This document shows positions 1 through 8,619 of a stretch of 64,000 nucleotides of DNA, in pieces. The stretch is from assembly GCF_000156715.1 (NCBI RefSeq), contig NZ_DS999316.1:234619-298618 (forward strand), written 5' to 3'. The position numbers were made by a program, and so were the translations under genes. Position 1 is the first letter of the stretch; each line of letters begins with the position of its first letter. The notes below the pieces were generated by a model. The model was not told where the DNA came from, did no database searches, and was given only the letters and a program-made list of their open reading frames with translations. Source of the DNA: Francisella philomiragia subsp. philomiragia ATCC 25015. GTDB lineage: Bacteria; Pseudomonadota; Gammaproteobacteria; Francisellales; Francisellaceae.

Positions 1-494
1 TATATATCTGTGACTTTTATTTGTGTGGGATCAGTTTTGCCTCCAGCTCCCATACTTGATATTGTTTTTAAACCTAGATCTTGATGAGCTATTTTCACGA
101 GATTAACTTTAGCATTAAGAGTATCTATAGCATCAATTACATAGTCGTACTTCTCATTGCTAAGTAGCTCAAGGGTATTTTCTGGATTTATAAAAGTTTC
201 TAAAGCATTAACCTTACAAAGTGGATTAATATCAATGATGCGTTGCTTCATAACTTCTACCTTAGGCTTACCAATAGTGCTATGTAAAGCAATAAGTTGG
301 CGGTTAATATTTGATGAATCAACTCTGTCCATATCAACTATAGTAAGATTACCAATCCCCGCTCTAGCAAGAGCTTCAATCACATAAGAACCAACGCCAC
401 CACAACCTGCTACAAAAATATTTGCATTCTCAAGTTTTGTAATTCCAATTTCATTTACTAAAATACTAGTTCTTTGAGTAATTGCATCAATCAT
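1..494 (-). CDS. tcdA: tRNA threonylcarbamoyladenosine dehydratase (ThiF/MoeB family), N-terminal part; C-terminus cut by window edge
   Basis: The gene reads leftward from ATG at 494 and runs off the window, leaving about 164 residues. TcdA is an E1-like enzyme that uses ATP to cyclise t6A37 of ANN-decoding tRNAs to ct6A in the cytoplasm. The Rossmann nucleotide-binding motif AGCGGVGSYVIEALARAG lies near residues 28-45, followed by the E1-family signature DMDRVDSSNINRQ and by YDYVIDAID. The N-terminal order fits TcdA/CsdL better than MoeB or ThiF, which usually have a longer lead-in, but the missing C-terminus prevents a firm split. The start lies only 4 bases beyond the stop of the upstream secreted hydrolase, so the two are probably co-transcribed. 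Confidence 0.85.
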   Translation of the reverse strand, partial: MIDAITQRTSILVNEIGITKLENANIFVAGCGGVGSYVIEALARAGIGNLTIVDMDRVDSSNINRQLIALHSTIGKPKVEVMKQRIIDINPLCKVNALETFINPENTLELLSNEKYDYVIDAIDTLNAKVNLVKIAHQDLGLKTISSMGAGGKTDPTQIKVTDI

Positions 495-498
495 AATC

Positions 499-2004
499 TT
501 ATAAGTATACCTTATTCATATCATCAATATATTTATATGCGAAAATATTAGCATAAATTTCACCAGATATATGATCAACATCAGATATATTGAAGTTTGT
601 AAATGGAATCCAGCTTAAAATACTAGTAGCTATTATTTGTTTATTATCTAGAGTGAAACCTGTGACATTATCATTGGCATCTTTCATGAATTTATCATAA
701 TTGAGAACTGTAACCACAGAATCCTCTTTAAGACTGAATAGAAATAGTGGTGTAGTTGTAGTTTTACCATAATCTATTATATCTGCATCTTTCATGGTTT
801 GTATAAGTTCGTGATCTTTGAAAGTTTCTTTATTAAATAAATCATACATTGAATTATTTCCACTAGGAAAATAGTAATGAGATGCTGACTTTTGAGGATA
901 TTTACGATAGATAGAGTTATAAAATATGGCTAAAACAAAAGAAAATTCTGAAAACCTCTTTAATTTAAAGATATCTTGTAAATTATATTGTTTCCCATTT
1001 ATATTACATAAAAATTGAAATGTACAATCCATGTTGAAGAAATTTTTATCAAAATCATTTATGCTAATATTTTTTTCAATATTACTATAGAATAGATATC
1101 CTATCATCGCATTAGTAATTAGAGCAGGCTTGAGCATAGTAGTTAATGATTTGTTATGTAGTTTATATTCTTTTACATTATTATTATCGATTAAAAAATT
1201 AAGAGTAATATTTGATATGTCGTAAGCTCCTGCTAAACCAGCTGCTGCTATGTAGTTATATAGAGTATCTAATTTACTTACATTCGGACAGTTTTTTTCA
1301 TTTTCAAAACATTTTGCTGTCCATATTGAGTATGCACCGCCCTCAGAGTAACCAGCAGAAAAAAAGTTTATTTTTGTAGTAGATGATAAATCATATTTTT
1401 CTCTAATAATATTTGCAGAGCTATTAAGTAAATCAATAGCAGAATTAACAGTTTGTTTCGGATAAAAAACATAGGGATGATAATTAGAATAGTCTATGCC
1501 TTGGCCAATATAATCAGGAGCAACAACTATATAGCCATTTAAAGCATATATGGCAGCATATAAGTTATCGAACATTTGTGTAGTTATATTTTTACTTTTA
1601 AAGTTTGATGGAATGCCTGAATTATTAAAAACAGTTGGATGATAATATAAAATTATACCTTTGGGTTTATTTGTATTTGGCATCATTAAAAGTCCAGAGA
1701 CTTTTGATGTAATTTCACCTGTGGCTGGGAAAGTATTTGTTGTGTAATATGAAATTTTGTCTAATGTAACTTCATTGATATTTTTATCTGCAAAATTATC
1801 AATATCTATTCCAGATAGTTTAGTTATATTTGTAACATTATTATTACATGCACTTTCAGAAACAGTTAGATTACAGAAATATTTATTTCTATAATTATCC
1901 TTGATGTCTTTAGCTTGCCATATACCAGTAGCTATTACATTTGCAGAAAGTAATTGGTAACTGATAGTTATGATTATTAAACAAAATAAGAGTTTTTTAT
2001 ACAT
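499..2004 (-). CDS. Secreted alpha/beta hydrolase (lipase/peptidase-like), copy 1
   Basis: A 501-residue exported protein; ATG at 2004 is preferred over an in-frame TTG three codons upstream because MYKKLLFCLIIITI gives a clean signal peptide (basic start, hydrophobic core ending near SANVIA). The mature part carries the alpha/beta-hydrolase nucleophile elbow GYSEGGAY, an oxyanion-type strand ILYYHPT, VVAPDYIGQG before it, and a late KEDSVV strand that should supply the acidic residue. This architecture resembles secretory lipases and prolyl-oligopeptidase-like hydrolases; substrate cannot be read from sequence. It is a paralogue of the next gene (2076-3572) across its whole length, so a tandem duplication is clear. 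It sits between that copy and tcdA on the same strand. Cysteines near the N-terminus and in the middle could form disulfides in the periplasm. Confidence 0.8.
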   Translation of the reverse strand: MYKKLLFCLIIITISYQLLSANVIATGIWQAKDIKDNYRNKYFCNLTVSESACNNNVTNITKLSGIDIDNFADKNINEVTLDKISYYTTNTFPATGEITSKVSGLLMMPNTNKPKGIILYYHPTVFNNSGIPSNFKSKNITTQMFDNLYAAIYALNGYIVVAPDYIGQGIDYSNYHPYVFYPKQTVNSAIDLLNSSANIIREKYDLSSTTKINFFSAGYSEGGAYSIWTAKCFENEKNCPNVSKLDTLYNYIAAAGLAGAYDISNITLNFLIDNNNVKEYKLHNKSLTTMLKPALITNAMIGYLFYSNIEKNISINDFDKNFFNMDCTFQFLCNINGKQYNLQDIFKLKRFSEFSFVLAIFYNSIYRKYPQKSASHYYFPSGNNSMYDLFNKETFKDHELIQTMKDADIIDYGKTTTTPLFLFSLKEDSVVTVLNYDKFMKDANDNVTGFTLDNKQIIATSILSWIPFTNFNISDVDHISGEIYANIFAYKYIDDMNKVYL

Positions 2005-2075
2005 TGATATCAATATTGTAAAAATGATATATTGATTATATCTATAGGAAGTTTAAATTACCATATGAAGCTAAC

Positions 2076-3572
2076 TTAGATATAAACCCTATTCATATCA
2101 TCAATATATTTATATGCAAATAGATTTGCATAAGTCTCACCAGTAACGTGATCTACTTCATTGATATCAAGTTGAACTGGTAGCCAATCTGTAGTATTCG
2201 TTAGAATTTTGTTGTTATCTAATACAAAACCATCAACAATAGCATTAGCATTTCGCATGAATTTATTATAATTAAGTCGAGTTACTACAGAGTCCTCTTT
2301 GAGTGCAAATAGATATAAAGGAGTTCTAGTTTTTTTACCAAAATCAACAATATCCGCAGCTTTCATGGTTTCAATGAGTTCTTTATTGGTAAATATTTTT
2401 TCATTAAATAAATCATACATTGAGTTATTACCAGTAGGTATGGCATAGTGAGAAGCTGATTCTTGGTTAGGAAATTTTTTATATAATGCACTATTAAATA
2501 TAGCAGCAGCAAACTGATTGTTTGGTAAATGCTTTTGTAAGAATAATGTGTCAAAGTTATAATGCTTGCCTTCAATATCACATTTTTCTTGAGAGAAGGT
2601 TGAGCATTGCATTTCAAAGAAACCTTTATCAAAATCATTTATACTAATGGTTTTTGAAACGTTACTATAATTTAGGTAGCTCATAAAAGTATTTGCCATT
2701 AAATCAGGTTTTAGCATTGATGTGATAAGTTTGCTATGTAGGAAATACTTACTAGAATCATTGTTATCAGTCATGAAATTTAAAGTGGTCTTACTGACAT
2801 CGTAGGCTCCACTTAAGCCAGCAGCAGCCCTATATCTGTATAGTGTATCTAACTTATCTACTCCTTCACAGTCGCCACGCCAGCCTAGACACTTGGCTGT
2901 CCATATAGAGTATGCACCACCTTCAGAATAACCAACAGAGAAAAGATTTAGCGTAGAGTTATCTTTTAGACTATATTTCTTACGAATATTAGAACTGACA
3001 TCATTCAATAAATCGACAGCTGTATTTATGGTTTGTCTTGGATATAAAACATAAGGGTGATAGTTTTTATAGTCATCTCCCTGCCCAATATAATCAGGAG
3101 CAACAACAATATATCCATTAGCTGCATATACTCCAGCATAAACAGTGTTTAGATATAAACTAGTCTTATTTTCTTTATCTAGATTAGAAGGGACGCCAGC
3201 ATTATCAAACACAGTAGGGTGATAGTATAAGACTACTCCCTTTGGATGATTGGTGTTAGGAAGCATTACAAGTCCAGATACATGAGATGTTATCTCCCCA
3301 GTAGCTGGGAAAGAATTAGTTGTCGTATATGATATTTTGTCAAGTTGGATATCTTTTATGTCTTGATTACCGAGAGAGCTAACATCTATACCATACTCGT
3401 TCATGTTTTTAAAATTTTTATCACAATCCTCTTTTGATAAATTTTTATTACAAAAATATTTTGTTTTAAAATTCTTTTCAATATCTTGAGTTGTCCATGT
3501 TGCTGTATTTACAACCTGTGAATATCCTAAACAGGAGAATAACATCACGCTCAAAAGTATACTTTTTTTCAT
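2076..3572 (-). CDS. Secreted alpha/beta hydrolase (lipase/peptidase-like), copy 2
   Basis: A 498-residue exported hydrolase and full-length paralogue of the preceding gene. MKKSILLSVMLFSCLGYSQ is a signal peptide; cleavage near residue 18 is likely (a Cys at 14 is not in a good lipobox). The nucleophile elbow GYSEGGAY puts the catalytic serine at about residue 216, VVAPDYIGQGDDY lies near 156-168, and LKEDSVVTRLNY near the C-terminus is the probable acid-bearing loop. Both copies share FPATGEIT, YHPTVF, SASHY and GNNSMYDLF, so the fold is conserved end to end. The gene is 19 bases downstream of the HAD phosphatase stop on the same strand. Likely substrates are lipids or short peptides in the periplasm or outside the cell (inference). 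Confidence 0.8.
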   Translation of the reverse strand: MKKSILLSVMLFSCLGYSQVVNTATWTTQDIEKNFKTKYFCNKNLSKEDCDKNFKNMNEYGIDVSSLGNQDIKDIQLDKISYTTTNSFPATGEITSHVSGLVMLPNTNHPKGVVLYYHPTVFDNAGVPSNLDKENKTSLYLNTVYAGVYAANGYIVVAPDYIGQGDDYKNYHPYVLYPRQTINTAVDLLNDVSSNIRKKYSLKDNSTLNLFSVGYSEGGAYSIWTAKCLGWRGDCEGVDKLDTLYRYRAAAGLSGAYDVSKTTLNFMTDNNDSSKYFLHSKLITSMLKPDLMANTFMSYLNYSNVSKTISINDFDKGFFEMQCSTFSQEKCDIEGKHYNFDTLFLQKHLPNNQFAAAIFNSALYKKFPNQESASHYAIPTGNNSMYDLFNEKIFTNKELIETMKAADIVDFGKKTRTPLYLFALKEDSVVTRLNYNKFMRNANAIVDGFVLDNNKILTNTTDWLPVQLDINEVDHVTGETYANLFAYKYIDDMNRVYI

Positions 3573-3591
3573 AGTTTAAATCTGCTCTTTC

Positions 3592-4173
3592 TTATCTTAA
3601 GTTAATGTTTCTAACATCAGTGATAGTCATTCCAGCCTGTAATGCGCTAATAAGACCTGGTACGCCATCTTCAAACACGTGACATTCACGAGGTTTGAGA
3701 TTGTATTGATTAGCTAATAGTGTAAATGCTTCAGGTGAGCTCTTGTTTGGGTGTGAGTCATCTGCTGTAATTATCTTATCAAAATAATCAGTAAGCCCTA
3801 AAACATCCAGAGATCTAAGTACATTGATTTTCTTACCACCAGATATGACAACCATAGGCATTTTATTATGATAATGTATAACCAAATCAACTATAGGTTG
3901 GATAGGTTTGGTTTGAATTAGTAGCTCATAAGAGGCTTCTTTAATTTTTTCAGCGATTATTGGGGTTTTAATATCACTAAACTTAAATACTTCTTTGAGT
4001 ATGTACTCACTAGGAAGTCCGTTATATTTATCAAAGTCGATAGATTCTACTTCTGGTTTGGTATTTTTAAGTACACTAAGCCAAGCATCAATATGAATGT
4101 TCATATTATTTGCAATTGTGCCATCACAGTCAAAAATTAGAAGTTTAGTGTCATCATGAACAGGTAAAAGCAT
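3592..4173 (-). CDS. HAD-superfamily hydrolase (beta-phosphoglucomutase/YqaB-like phosphatase)
   Basis: A 193-residue cytoplasmic HAD hydrolase. HAD motif I is LIFDCDGTIANN (nucleophile Asp15, acid Asp17), motif II is VVISGGKK, and motif III/IV is HVFEDGVPGLISALQAGM. A helical cap of about 70 residues sits between motifs I and II, as in the beta-phosphoglucomutase/fructose-1-phosphatase (YqaB) branch. The length is typical for that branch. It is the first gene of the leftward set ending in tcdA and starts 140 bases from the divergent ahpC. The actual phosphorylated substrate is not evident. Confidence 0.85.
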   Translation of the reverse strand: MLLPVHDDTKLLIFDCDGTIANNMNIHIDAWLSVLKNTKPEVESIDFDKYNGLPSEYILKEVFKFSDIKTPIIAEKIKEASYELLIQTKPIQPIVDLVIHYHNKMPMVVISGGKKINVLRSLDVLGLTDYFDKIITADDSHPNKSSPEAFTLLANQYNLKPRECHVFEDGVPGLISALQAGMTITDVRNINLR

Positions 4174-4225
4174 ATTAAATTTTGTTAATAAGTATTATTA
4201 TCAATATTATATACGATAAATACAG

Positions 4226-4254
4226 TTGACATAAGTATAATTAGTAAGCAAAAT
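4226..4254 (+). promoter_or_regulatory. Candidate sigma-70 promoter for ahpC
   Basis: A perfect -35 box TTGACA (4226-4231) is followed after 17 bases by CAAAAT (4249-4254), a 4/6 match to the -10 consensus. It lies about 60 bases ahead of ahpC in the divergent gap between the HAD gene and ahpC. The weak -10 leaves room for an activator such as OxyR, but I could not see a convincing OxyR box. Confidence 0.4.
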
Positions 4255-4313
4255 TACAAGCGCTAAATTCAAAAGAATAGACCGTAAAACTTTATATAAA
4301 TGGAGGAAAAATT

Positions 4314-4913
4314 ATGGTATTAGTAGGTAAAAAAGCCCCTTTATTCAATGCACCAGCTGTATTGGGAACTGGTGAGATTGTTGATAGCTATGACTTTGCT
4401 AAAGCTATGCAAGGCAAATATGCAGTTGTGGTATTCTATCCTTTAGACTTCACATTTGTTTGTCCATCTGAGCTTATCGCTTTAGATAAAAGAACAGCTA
4501 AGTTAAAAGAACTTGGTGTTGAAGTGGTTTCTGTATCTATAGATTCTCATTTTACTCATAATGCTTGGAGAAATACTCCAATTAATGAAGGTGGTATTGG
4601 CCCAGTTAAGTACACTATGGTTGCAGATATTAATCAAGAAATTGTTAAAGCTTATGATGTACAATCAGAAGGTGGTATGGCATTTAGAGGTACTTTTTTG
4701 ATTGATAAATCTGGTGTTGTTCGTCATCAGGTTGTTAACGATCTTCCTCTAGGCAGAAACATGGATGAAGTGATCAGAATGGTAGAAGCACTACAATTCC
4801 ATGAACAGCATGGTGAAGTTTGTCCAGCTGGTTGGAACAAAGGTGATGAGGGTATGAAAGCATCTCCTGAAGGTGTAGCTGAGTACTTATCAGGTCACGT
4901 TGTAGATTTATAA
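4314..4913 (+). CDS. ahpC: Typical 2-Cys peroxiredoxin AhpC
   Basis: A 199-residue cytoplasmic thiol peroxidase that reduces H2O2, organic peroxides and peroxynitrite. The peroxidatic motif FYPLDFTFVCPSEL places the peroxidatic Cys at 50, and the resolving Cys is in GEVCPAGW at 170, so the 2-Cys mechanism is intact. The C-terminal extension after GW ends in VAEYLSGH rather than a full YF tail. The start has a strong ribosome binding site (GGAGG seven bases ahead of ATG). No ahpF or ahpD is adjacent, so the reductant is probably thioredoxin or a distant AhpF. It is one of three peroxiredoxin-type genes in the window; the others are 16927-17451 and the broken 53221-53869. Confidence 0.95.
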   Translation: MVLVGKKAPLFNAPAVLGTGEIVDSYDFAKAMQGKYAVVVFYPLDFTFVCPSELIALDKRTAKLKELGVEVVSVSIDSHFTHNAWRNTPINEGGIGPVKYTMVADINQEIVKAYDVQSEGGMAFRGTFLIDKSGVVRHQVVNDLPLGRNMDEVIRMVEALQFHEQHGEVCPAGWNKGDEGMKASPEGVAEYLSGHVVDL

Positions 4914-4970
4914 TTTATCAATTACTCTATTATTCTCTATTTAAATTTTAATCAAAATTATAGCGCATAG

Positions 4971-6347
4971 ATGAAAAATATTTTTCTAATACTAATAAGT
5001 TTGCTTATGCTGACTTATGATGCCTATGCCACAACTGATGTCGCAGATATAGATACTCAACAAAAATTAGTGAATACTGATGAGTCAAAAGGAAATGTTA
5101 CTCAAGATGATTCAGCTCTAGATACTGTTGAGCAGTATGAAGGAGAATCTATCGCTCCAGGATCAACTTTTGATGTAGGAAAATCTCTTTTAAAGCTATC
5201 TCATGCAGATAAGGTTAAACCACCATTCTATCAAGGAATAAAAAATAATGTAATATTCTCTCAAGCAATGCTTAATACACAGCAAGAAACCGGTGATCCA
5301 GAATTTATTATTTTATCGCGTCAGAATGGTTTATTAAAAGAGGATTACTTATATGTAGGTGGTATGGCTTCCTTTACACCCACTTGGGGTAGAAATTCTC
5401 AAAATGGTGTATCTGCAAATTCAATTAATAATTATGCACTAGAATATTATGTGGCGAGTACATTGGGTGAGTGGACTTCTATATATGCCTCTTTAAGTAC
5501 CTACACGATTAATGGTGAATGGTCTGCAACTCCGGGCGGAGTATATTTTATATTGGGTAATCTCAATAGATTACCTGTTTATACTTACGCTGCATTATCA
5601 ACAGTAAACTTTGGTAGTTTTGATGAAACTACTAATATTATACCAACATTAACACGTTTATATTTTATGCAATCAGGTGGGAATGTTAATCTTTCATATA
5701 ACAAAGATGGTTTGCAGACCAATTTTGTGTTTTTGGCTACATCTAAAGATGGTTTTTTGAAGGTAGCTAATGCATATGAGGGTAACTCCAAATTAAGCTT
5801 TTCTGTAAATATGAAATATACCCAAGACTTACAAAATGTTGGGGATTACTGGTATGCTGGTGCTGCTTACTCAAATGTTTCGGGTTTTACAAATGATCAA
5901 AATGATAATGTTGGTGTAGTAAATTTTAATTTCGGAATGAATATTAGTAAACTTGAATTTGTTAATGAATTTGTATTTACAGATAAAGGAGTGACATCTT
6001 TGACAGATGTATCCGGAGGTTTTAATTTAAGAGAAGCTTTTGCTTCATCAATATTTCCAGATTTAACTTCAAATCAATTTTTAACAAGTGGTGGTAATGT
6101 TTTTGGCTGGTCATCACAGCTTGATTATACTGCAAATGTAATGAATAAAGATCTAGTACCCTTTGTTAGTTATTCTCAGATTCAACAAGCATCGGATAAT
6201 TACGCAGCATCAGTTGCTACTGGATTTAGATACAATGTTTTTGCTGATGGATGGCTAGGTTTTAGTTATACATATGTTAGAGGACAAGCAAAAAACTTCT
6301 CTGAACAAGATAACATTATGACTATGTACTTAAGAATATTTATTTAA
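4971..6347 (+). CDS. Outer-membrane beta-barrel, LbtU/FslE-FupA-like (Francisella siderophore-porin family)
   Basis: A 458-residue exported protein with the signal peptide MKNIFLILISLLMLTYDAYA. The N-terminal 70 residues are acidic and low in structure; from about residue 85 the protein shows alternating aromatic/hydrophobic strands ending in YLRIFI, a classic C-terminal beta-signature. Shared blocks QAMLNTQQETGDP, FMQSGGNVNLSY and YWYAGAAYSNVSGF recur in the second barrel at 7011-8570. This is the family that includes Francisella FslE/FupA/FupB/Fmv proteins and Legionella LbtU, which take up siderophore-bound or ferrous iron; whether this copy transports iron is inference. It starts 57 bases after ahpC. 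No TonB box is obvious, consistent with TonB-independent members. Confidence 0.8.
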   Translation: MKNIFLILISLLMLTYDAYATTDVADIDTQQKLVNTDESKGNVTQDDSALDTVEQYEGESIAPGSTFDVGKSLLKLSHADKVKPPFYQGIKNNVIFSQAMLNTQQETGDPEFIILSRQNGLLKEDYLYVGGMASFTPTWGRNSQNGVSANSINNYALEYYVASTLGEWTSIYASLSTYTINGEWSATPGGVYFILGNLNRLPVYTYAALSTVNFGSFDETTNIIPTLTRLYFMQSGGNVNLSYNKDGLQTNFVFLATSKDGFLKVANAYEGNSKLSFSVNMKYTQDLQNVGDYWYAGAAYSNVSGFTNDQNDNVGVVNFNFGMNISKLEFVNEFVFTDKGVTSLTDVSGGFNLREAFASSIFPDLTSNQFLTSGGNVFGWSSQLDYTANVMNKDLVPFVSYSQIQQASDNYAASVATGFRYNVFADGWLGFSYTYVRGQAKNFSEQDNIMTMYLRIFI

Positions 6348-6450
6348 AAATAGATTGCAAATAATATAATAAGATAAATAAATATAATGGATAGTAATTA
6401 GAGGTCTATAATGTTATATTAATCCACACTAAAGAAATTATAGGAATTTT

Positions 6451-6783
6451 ATGTCTAGTTATCCTTTGTGTCCTAAATGTCAATCGGAATATGTTTATCA
6501 AGTTGATGAAATCTTAATATGTCCAGAGTGTGGTTATGAATGGCAACCAAATGAAAGTGCTGATGAGCAATTAGTTGTCAAAGATTCAAATGGCAATCTT
6601 CTTGTTGATGGTGATACAGTTACTGTGATTAAAGATCTAAAGCTTAAGGGCTCTTCGCAAGTTATCAAAGTAGGTACTAAAGTTAAAAATATTCGCTTGG
6701 TCAGCGGTGATCATGATATTGACTGTAAGGTCGATGGTTTTGGTGCTATGAAATTAAAATCTCAATTTGTAAAAAAAGTATAA
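6451..6783 (+). CDS. yjdM: YjdM/PhnA-like zinc-ribbon protein
   Basis: A 110-residue cytoplasmic protein. A zinc ribbon is formed by CPKCQSEY and CPECGYEW (residues 7-32), followed by a small beta domain with [20 protein letters not shown] and [20 protein letters not shown], ending in [11 protein letters not shown]. This is the full-length pattern of YjdM, historically called PhnA although it is not a proven phosphonate enzyme. It stands alone with its own leader of about 100 bases after the first barrel; the following small gene begins one base after its stop. Confidence 0.88.
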   Translation: MSSYPLCPKCQSEYVYQVDEILICPECGYEWQPNESADEQLVVKDSNGNLLVDGDTVTVIKDLKLKGSSQVIKVGTKVKNIRLVSGDHDIDCKVDGFGAMKLKSQFVKKV

Positions 6784-6784
6784 A

Positions 6785-7006
6785 ATGAAGCCTACGAGAA
6801 TACTTTTTATTATAATTTTTGGATTTATATGTAGTTTTTGTTATGCATATTATATAGAAGAAAATGGTAAAAAAATTCCCGTAAGCAAAAGAGCAGCTGA
6901 TACTATAGATGATATTGAAATAAAAGAAGGTGAAGCACTAACTCAGCAACAGATTGTTGACATAATACAACAAAATGACAAGGACTTAGATAATAAAGAA
7001 TTGTAG
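6785..7006 (+). CDS. Small exported protein with a KEGEALT segment
   Basis: A 73-residue protein whose first 21 residues (MKPTRILFIIIFGFICSFCYA) form a signal peptide, leaving about 52 acidic residues. I do not recognise a family. The mature part contains IKEGEALTQQQIVDIIQ, and the N-terminal region of the following barrel contains VKEGEALTDSEKRALAKK, so the two adjacent genes share a short segment. It starts one base after yjdM and ends four bases before the barrel gene, consistent with co-translation. The Cys at 16 and 19 lie within the signal region rather than in a proper lipobox. Confidence 0.65.
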   Translation: MKPTRILFIIIFGFICSFCYAYYIEENGKKIPVSKRAADTIDDIEIKEGEALTQQQIVDIIQQNDKDLDNKEL

Positions 7007-7010
7007 TTTC

Positions 7011-8570
7011 ATGTTTATAAAATTAGTGACCTTAGCAAGTATTTTAACAATATCTACATTTAGTGTGGCAGTTAGTGCTATGCCGGGCACGTATTCAAAT
7101 ACAAATACAAATACAAATACAAATACAAATACAAATACAAATACAAATACAAATACAAATACATCTAGCCTTGTTGGAAATAGTTATGATCCTGATAATA
7201 TCCGTAGACTTGAATCTAATGCTTATAGAAGAGTTTTTCCTAACCAAGACTATATATTTAACAAAGCACCATTAAGTGTTGAACAACAAGAAAAAATCGA
7301 AAAGCAAGCAATTCAGGACTTATCAGTTAAAGAAGGTGAAGCTCTAACAGACAGTGAAAAACGCGCATTAGCTAAGAAGACCTTTGATACTAAAATCAAT
7401 GAAGCTTTAAATATTGATGCTATAAAAACTTCATGGTTTAATGGTTTTAGGGTTAGTGAGACACTAACTCACGCGATGTTAAACGTACAATCAGATACTG
7501 GTGATCCATTGTTTATGCTTCAGGCAAGACAACAAGGCATTTTAGATGATAACTATATCTACTTTGGTACTAAAGTCGCTCTAATTGATTGGCAAAGACT
7601 AAATAAGGTACCTCCTGGTGGAGAGAGAAAATTTTTCTCGTATGCTGTAGATTTTTATGCCGCTTCAACAATTTCCAAGTGGTTTACATCTTTAGTTGGT
7701 TTTACATTATATCAAGATCATCGTGATGGTTTTAATATAGATCCCAATACTATATATTTGATTGTTGGTAATCTTTCTGAAAGTCCATTTTTTGGATATG
7801 TTGCCAACTCCACAGTAATGTATGGTAATTTTGATATTGTATCAAACTATGTATCAACTCTTACTAGAACATACTTTATGCAGTCAGGTGGTAATATTAA
7901 TTTTTCTTATCATACTGATGATTTACATTTAAATGCTGTGCTTTTAGATGCAAATCCTAATAGCTATTTTGGAGTTACTAATGCACAAAGTAAAAGTGGC
8001 GTTGGATTTTCTCTAAATGGTAAATATGTTTATGAGATGGGGAATGTAGGAGATTATCAATATCTTGGAGCAGCATATTCTAATGTATCAGGTTTTCAGA
8101 CCAAAAATGGTGGAAATGTTGGTGCATTTGATATTAACTATGGTCTTGCTATTTCAGATATAAACTTTGAAGCTGAGGCTCTTTTGACAGATAAAGGAGT
8201 TGGGGGTGTTAATAACTCTTCTTCAGTCAGTCCAAATAATATCGCTGGAGTTCCATTTTTTGGTTCTGTAAGACCTAGTGCTGCACTGATATATGATAAT
8301 TTCTTAGGTACAGGAGAAAGCGTAGCTTCTTGGTCTTTACAATCGAGTTATACAGCTACAGTCTATGGTAAAAGACTTATCCCTTATATTGACTACTCAC
8401 AGGTTTTGCAAAATAAATCAAACTTCGCTTATCAATATGGTGCTGGCGTAAGATATAATGCTTTCTATGGTTCTTGGTTAGGTCTAGATTATACAAATAT
8501 TTATTCACGTAGTAGTAATTTTAGAGAAAGACAGAACTACCTTTCTCTAAGCTATACTATATATTTGTAG
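7011..8570 (+). CDS. Outer-membrane beta-barrel, LbtU/FslE-FupA-like, with Asn-Thr repeat
   Basis: A 519-residue exported barrel paralogous to 4971-6347. The signal peptide ends near VAVSAMP; residues about 29-51 are an Asn-Thr dipeptide run encoded by a pure hexamer repeat; then comes a charged helical segment with VKEGEALTDSEKRALAKK, and from about 140 the barrel. Conserved blocks include HAMLNVQSDTGDP, FMQSGGNINFSY and YQYLGAAYSNVSGF, and the protein ends in YLSLSYTIYL. The family is linked to siderophore or iron uptake in Francisella and Legionella; the exact substrate is not determined here. The ATG at 7011 follows the small exported gene by four bases and has no strong ribosome binding site, suggesting coupling to the upstream genes. 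Confidence 0.8.
   Translation: MFIKLVTLASILTISTFSVAVSAMPGTYSNTNTNTNTNTNTNTNTNTNTNTSSLVGNSYDPDNIRRLESNAYRRVFPNQDYIFNKAPLSVEQQEKIEKQAIQDLSVKEGEALTDSEKRALAKKTFDTKINEALNIDAIKTSWFNGFRVSETLTHAMLNVQSDTGDPLFMLQARQQGILDDNYIYFGTKVALIDWQRLNKVPPGGERKFFSYAVDFYAASTISKWFTSLVGFTLYQDHRDGFNIDPNTIYLIVGNLSESPFFGYVANSTVMYGNFDIVSNYVSTLTRTYFMQSGGNINFSYHTDDLHLNAVLLDANPNSYFGVTNAQSKSGVGFSLNGKYVYEMGNVGDYQYLGAAYSNVSGFQTKNGGNVGAFDINYGLAISDINFEAEALLTDKGVGGVNNSSSVSPNNIAGVPFFGSVRPSAALIYDNFLGTGESVASWSLQSSYTATVYGKRLIPYIDYSQVLQNKSNFAYQYGAGVRYNAFYGSWLGLDYTNIYSRSSNFRERQNYLSLSYTIYL
7097..7162 (+). repeat. Hexanucleotide tandem repeat AAATAC x11 within the barrel gene
   Basis: Eleven uninterrupted copies of AAATAC run from 7097 to 7162. 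In frame they encode alternating Asn and Thr just after the signal peptide cleavage region. Because the unit is six bases, copy-number change would lengthen or shorten the linker without frameshifting. Confidence 0.95.
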
Positions 8571-8578
8571 ATAAGTAT

Positions 8579-8587
8579 TGTTATAAT
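8579..8587 (+). promoter_or_regulatory. Extended -10 promoter for dnaQ
   Basis: TGTTATAAT matches the extended -10 consensus TGnTATAAT exactly, 33 bases ahead of the dnaQ ATG. No good -35 is needed for this class. It follows the stop of the barrel gene closely, so dnaQ has its own start site. Confidence 0.5.
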
Positions 8588-8619
8588 TAAACATTAATAG
8601 TGTTAATGAGGTTTTTTTG

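Noticed and set aside
7097-7162. CRISPR-like or spacer array
   Set aside because: The repeat is a pure hexamer without spacers; it is a coding microsatellite.
7063-7275. Open frame giving an Ile-Gln repeat protein
   Set aside because: It is the shifted-frame shadow of the AAATAC repeat inside the barrel gene, which has the signal peptide and barrel strands in the other frame.
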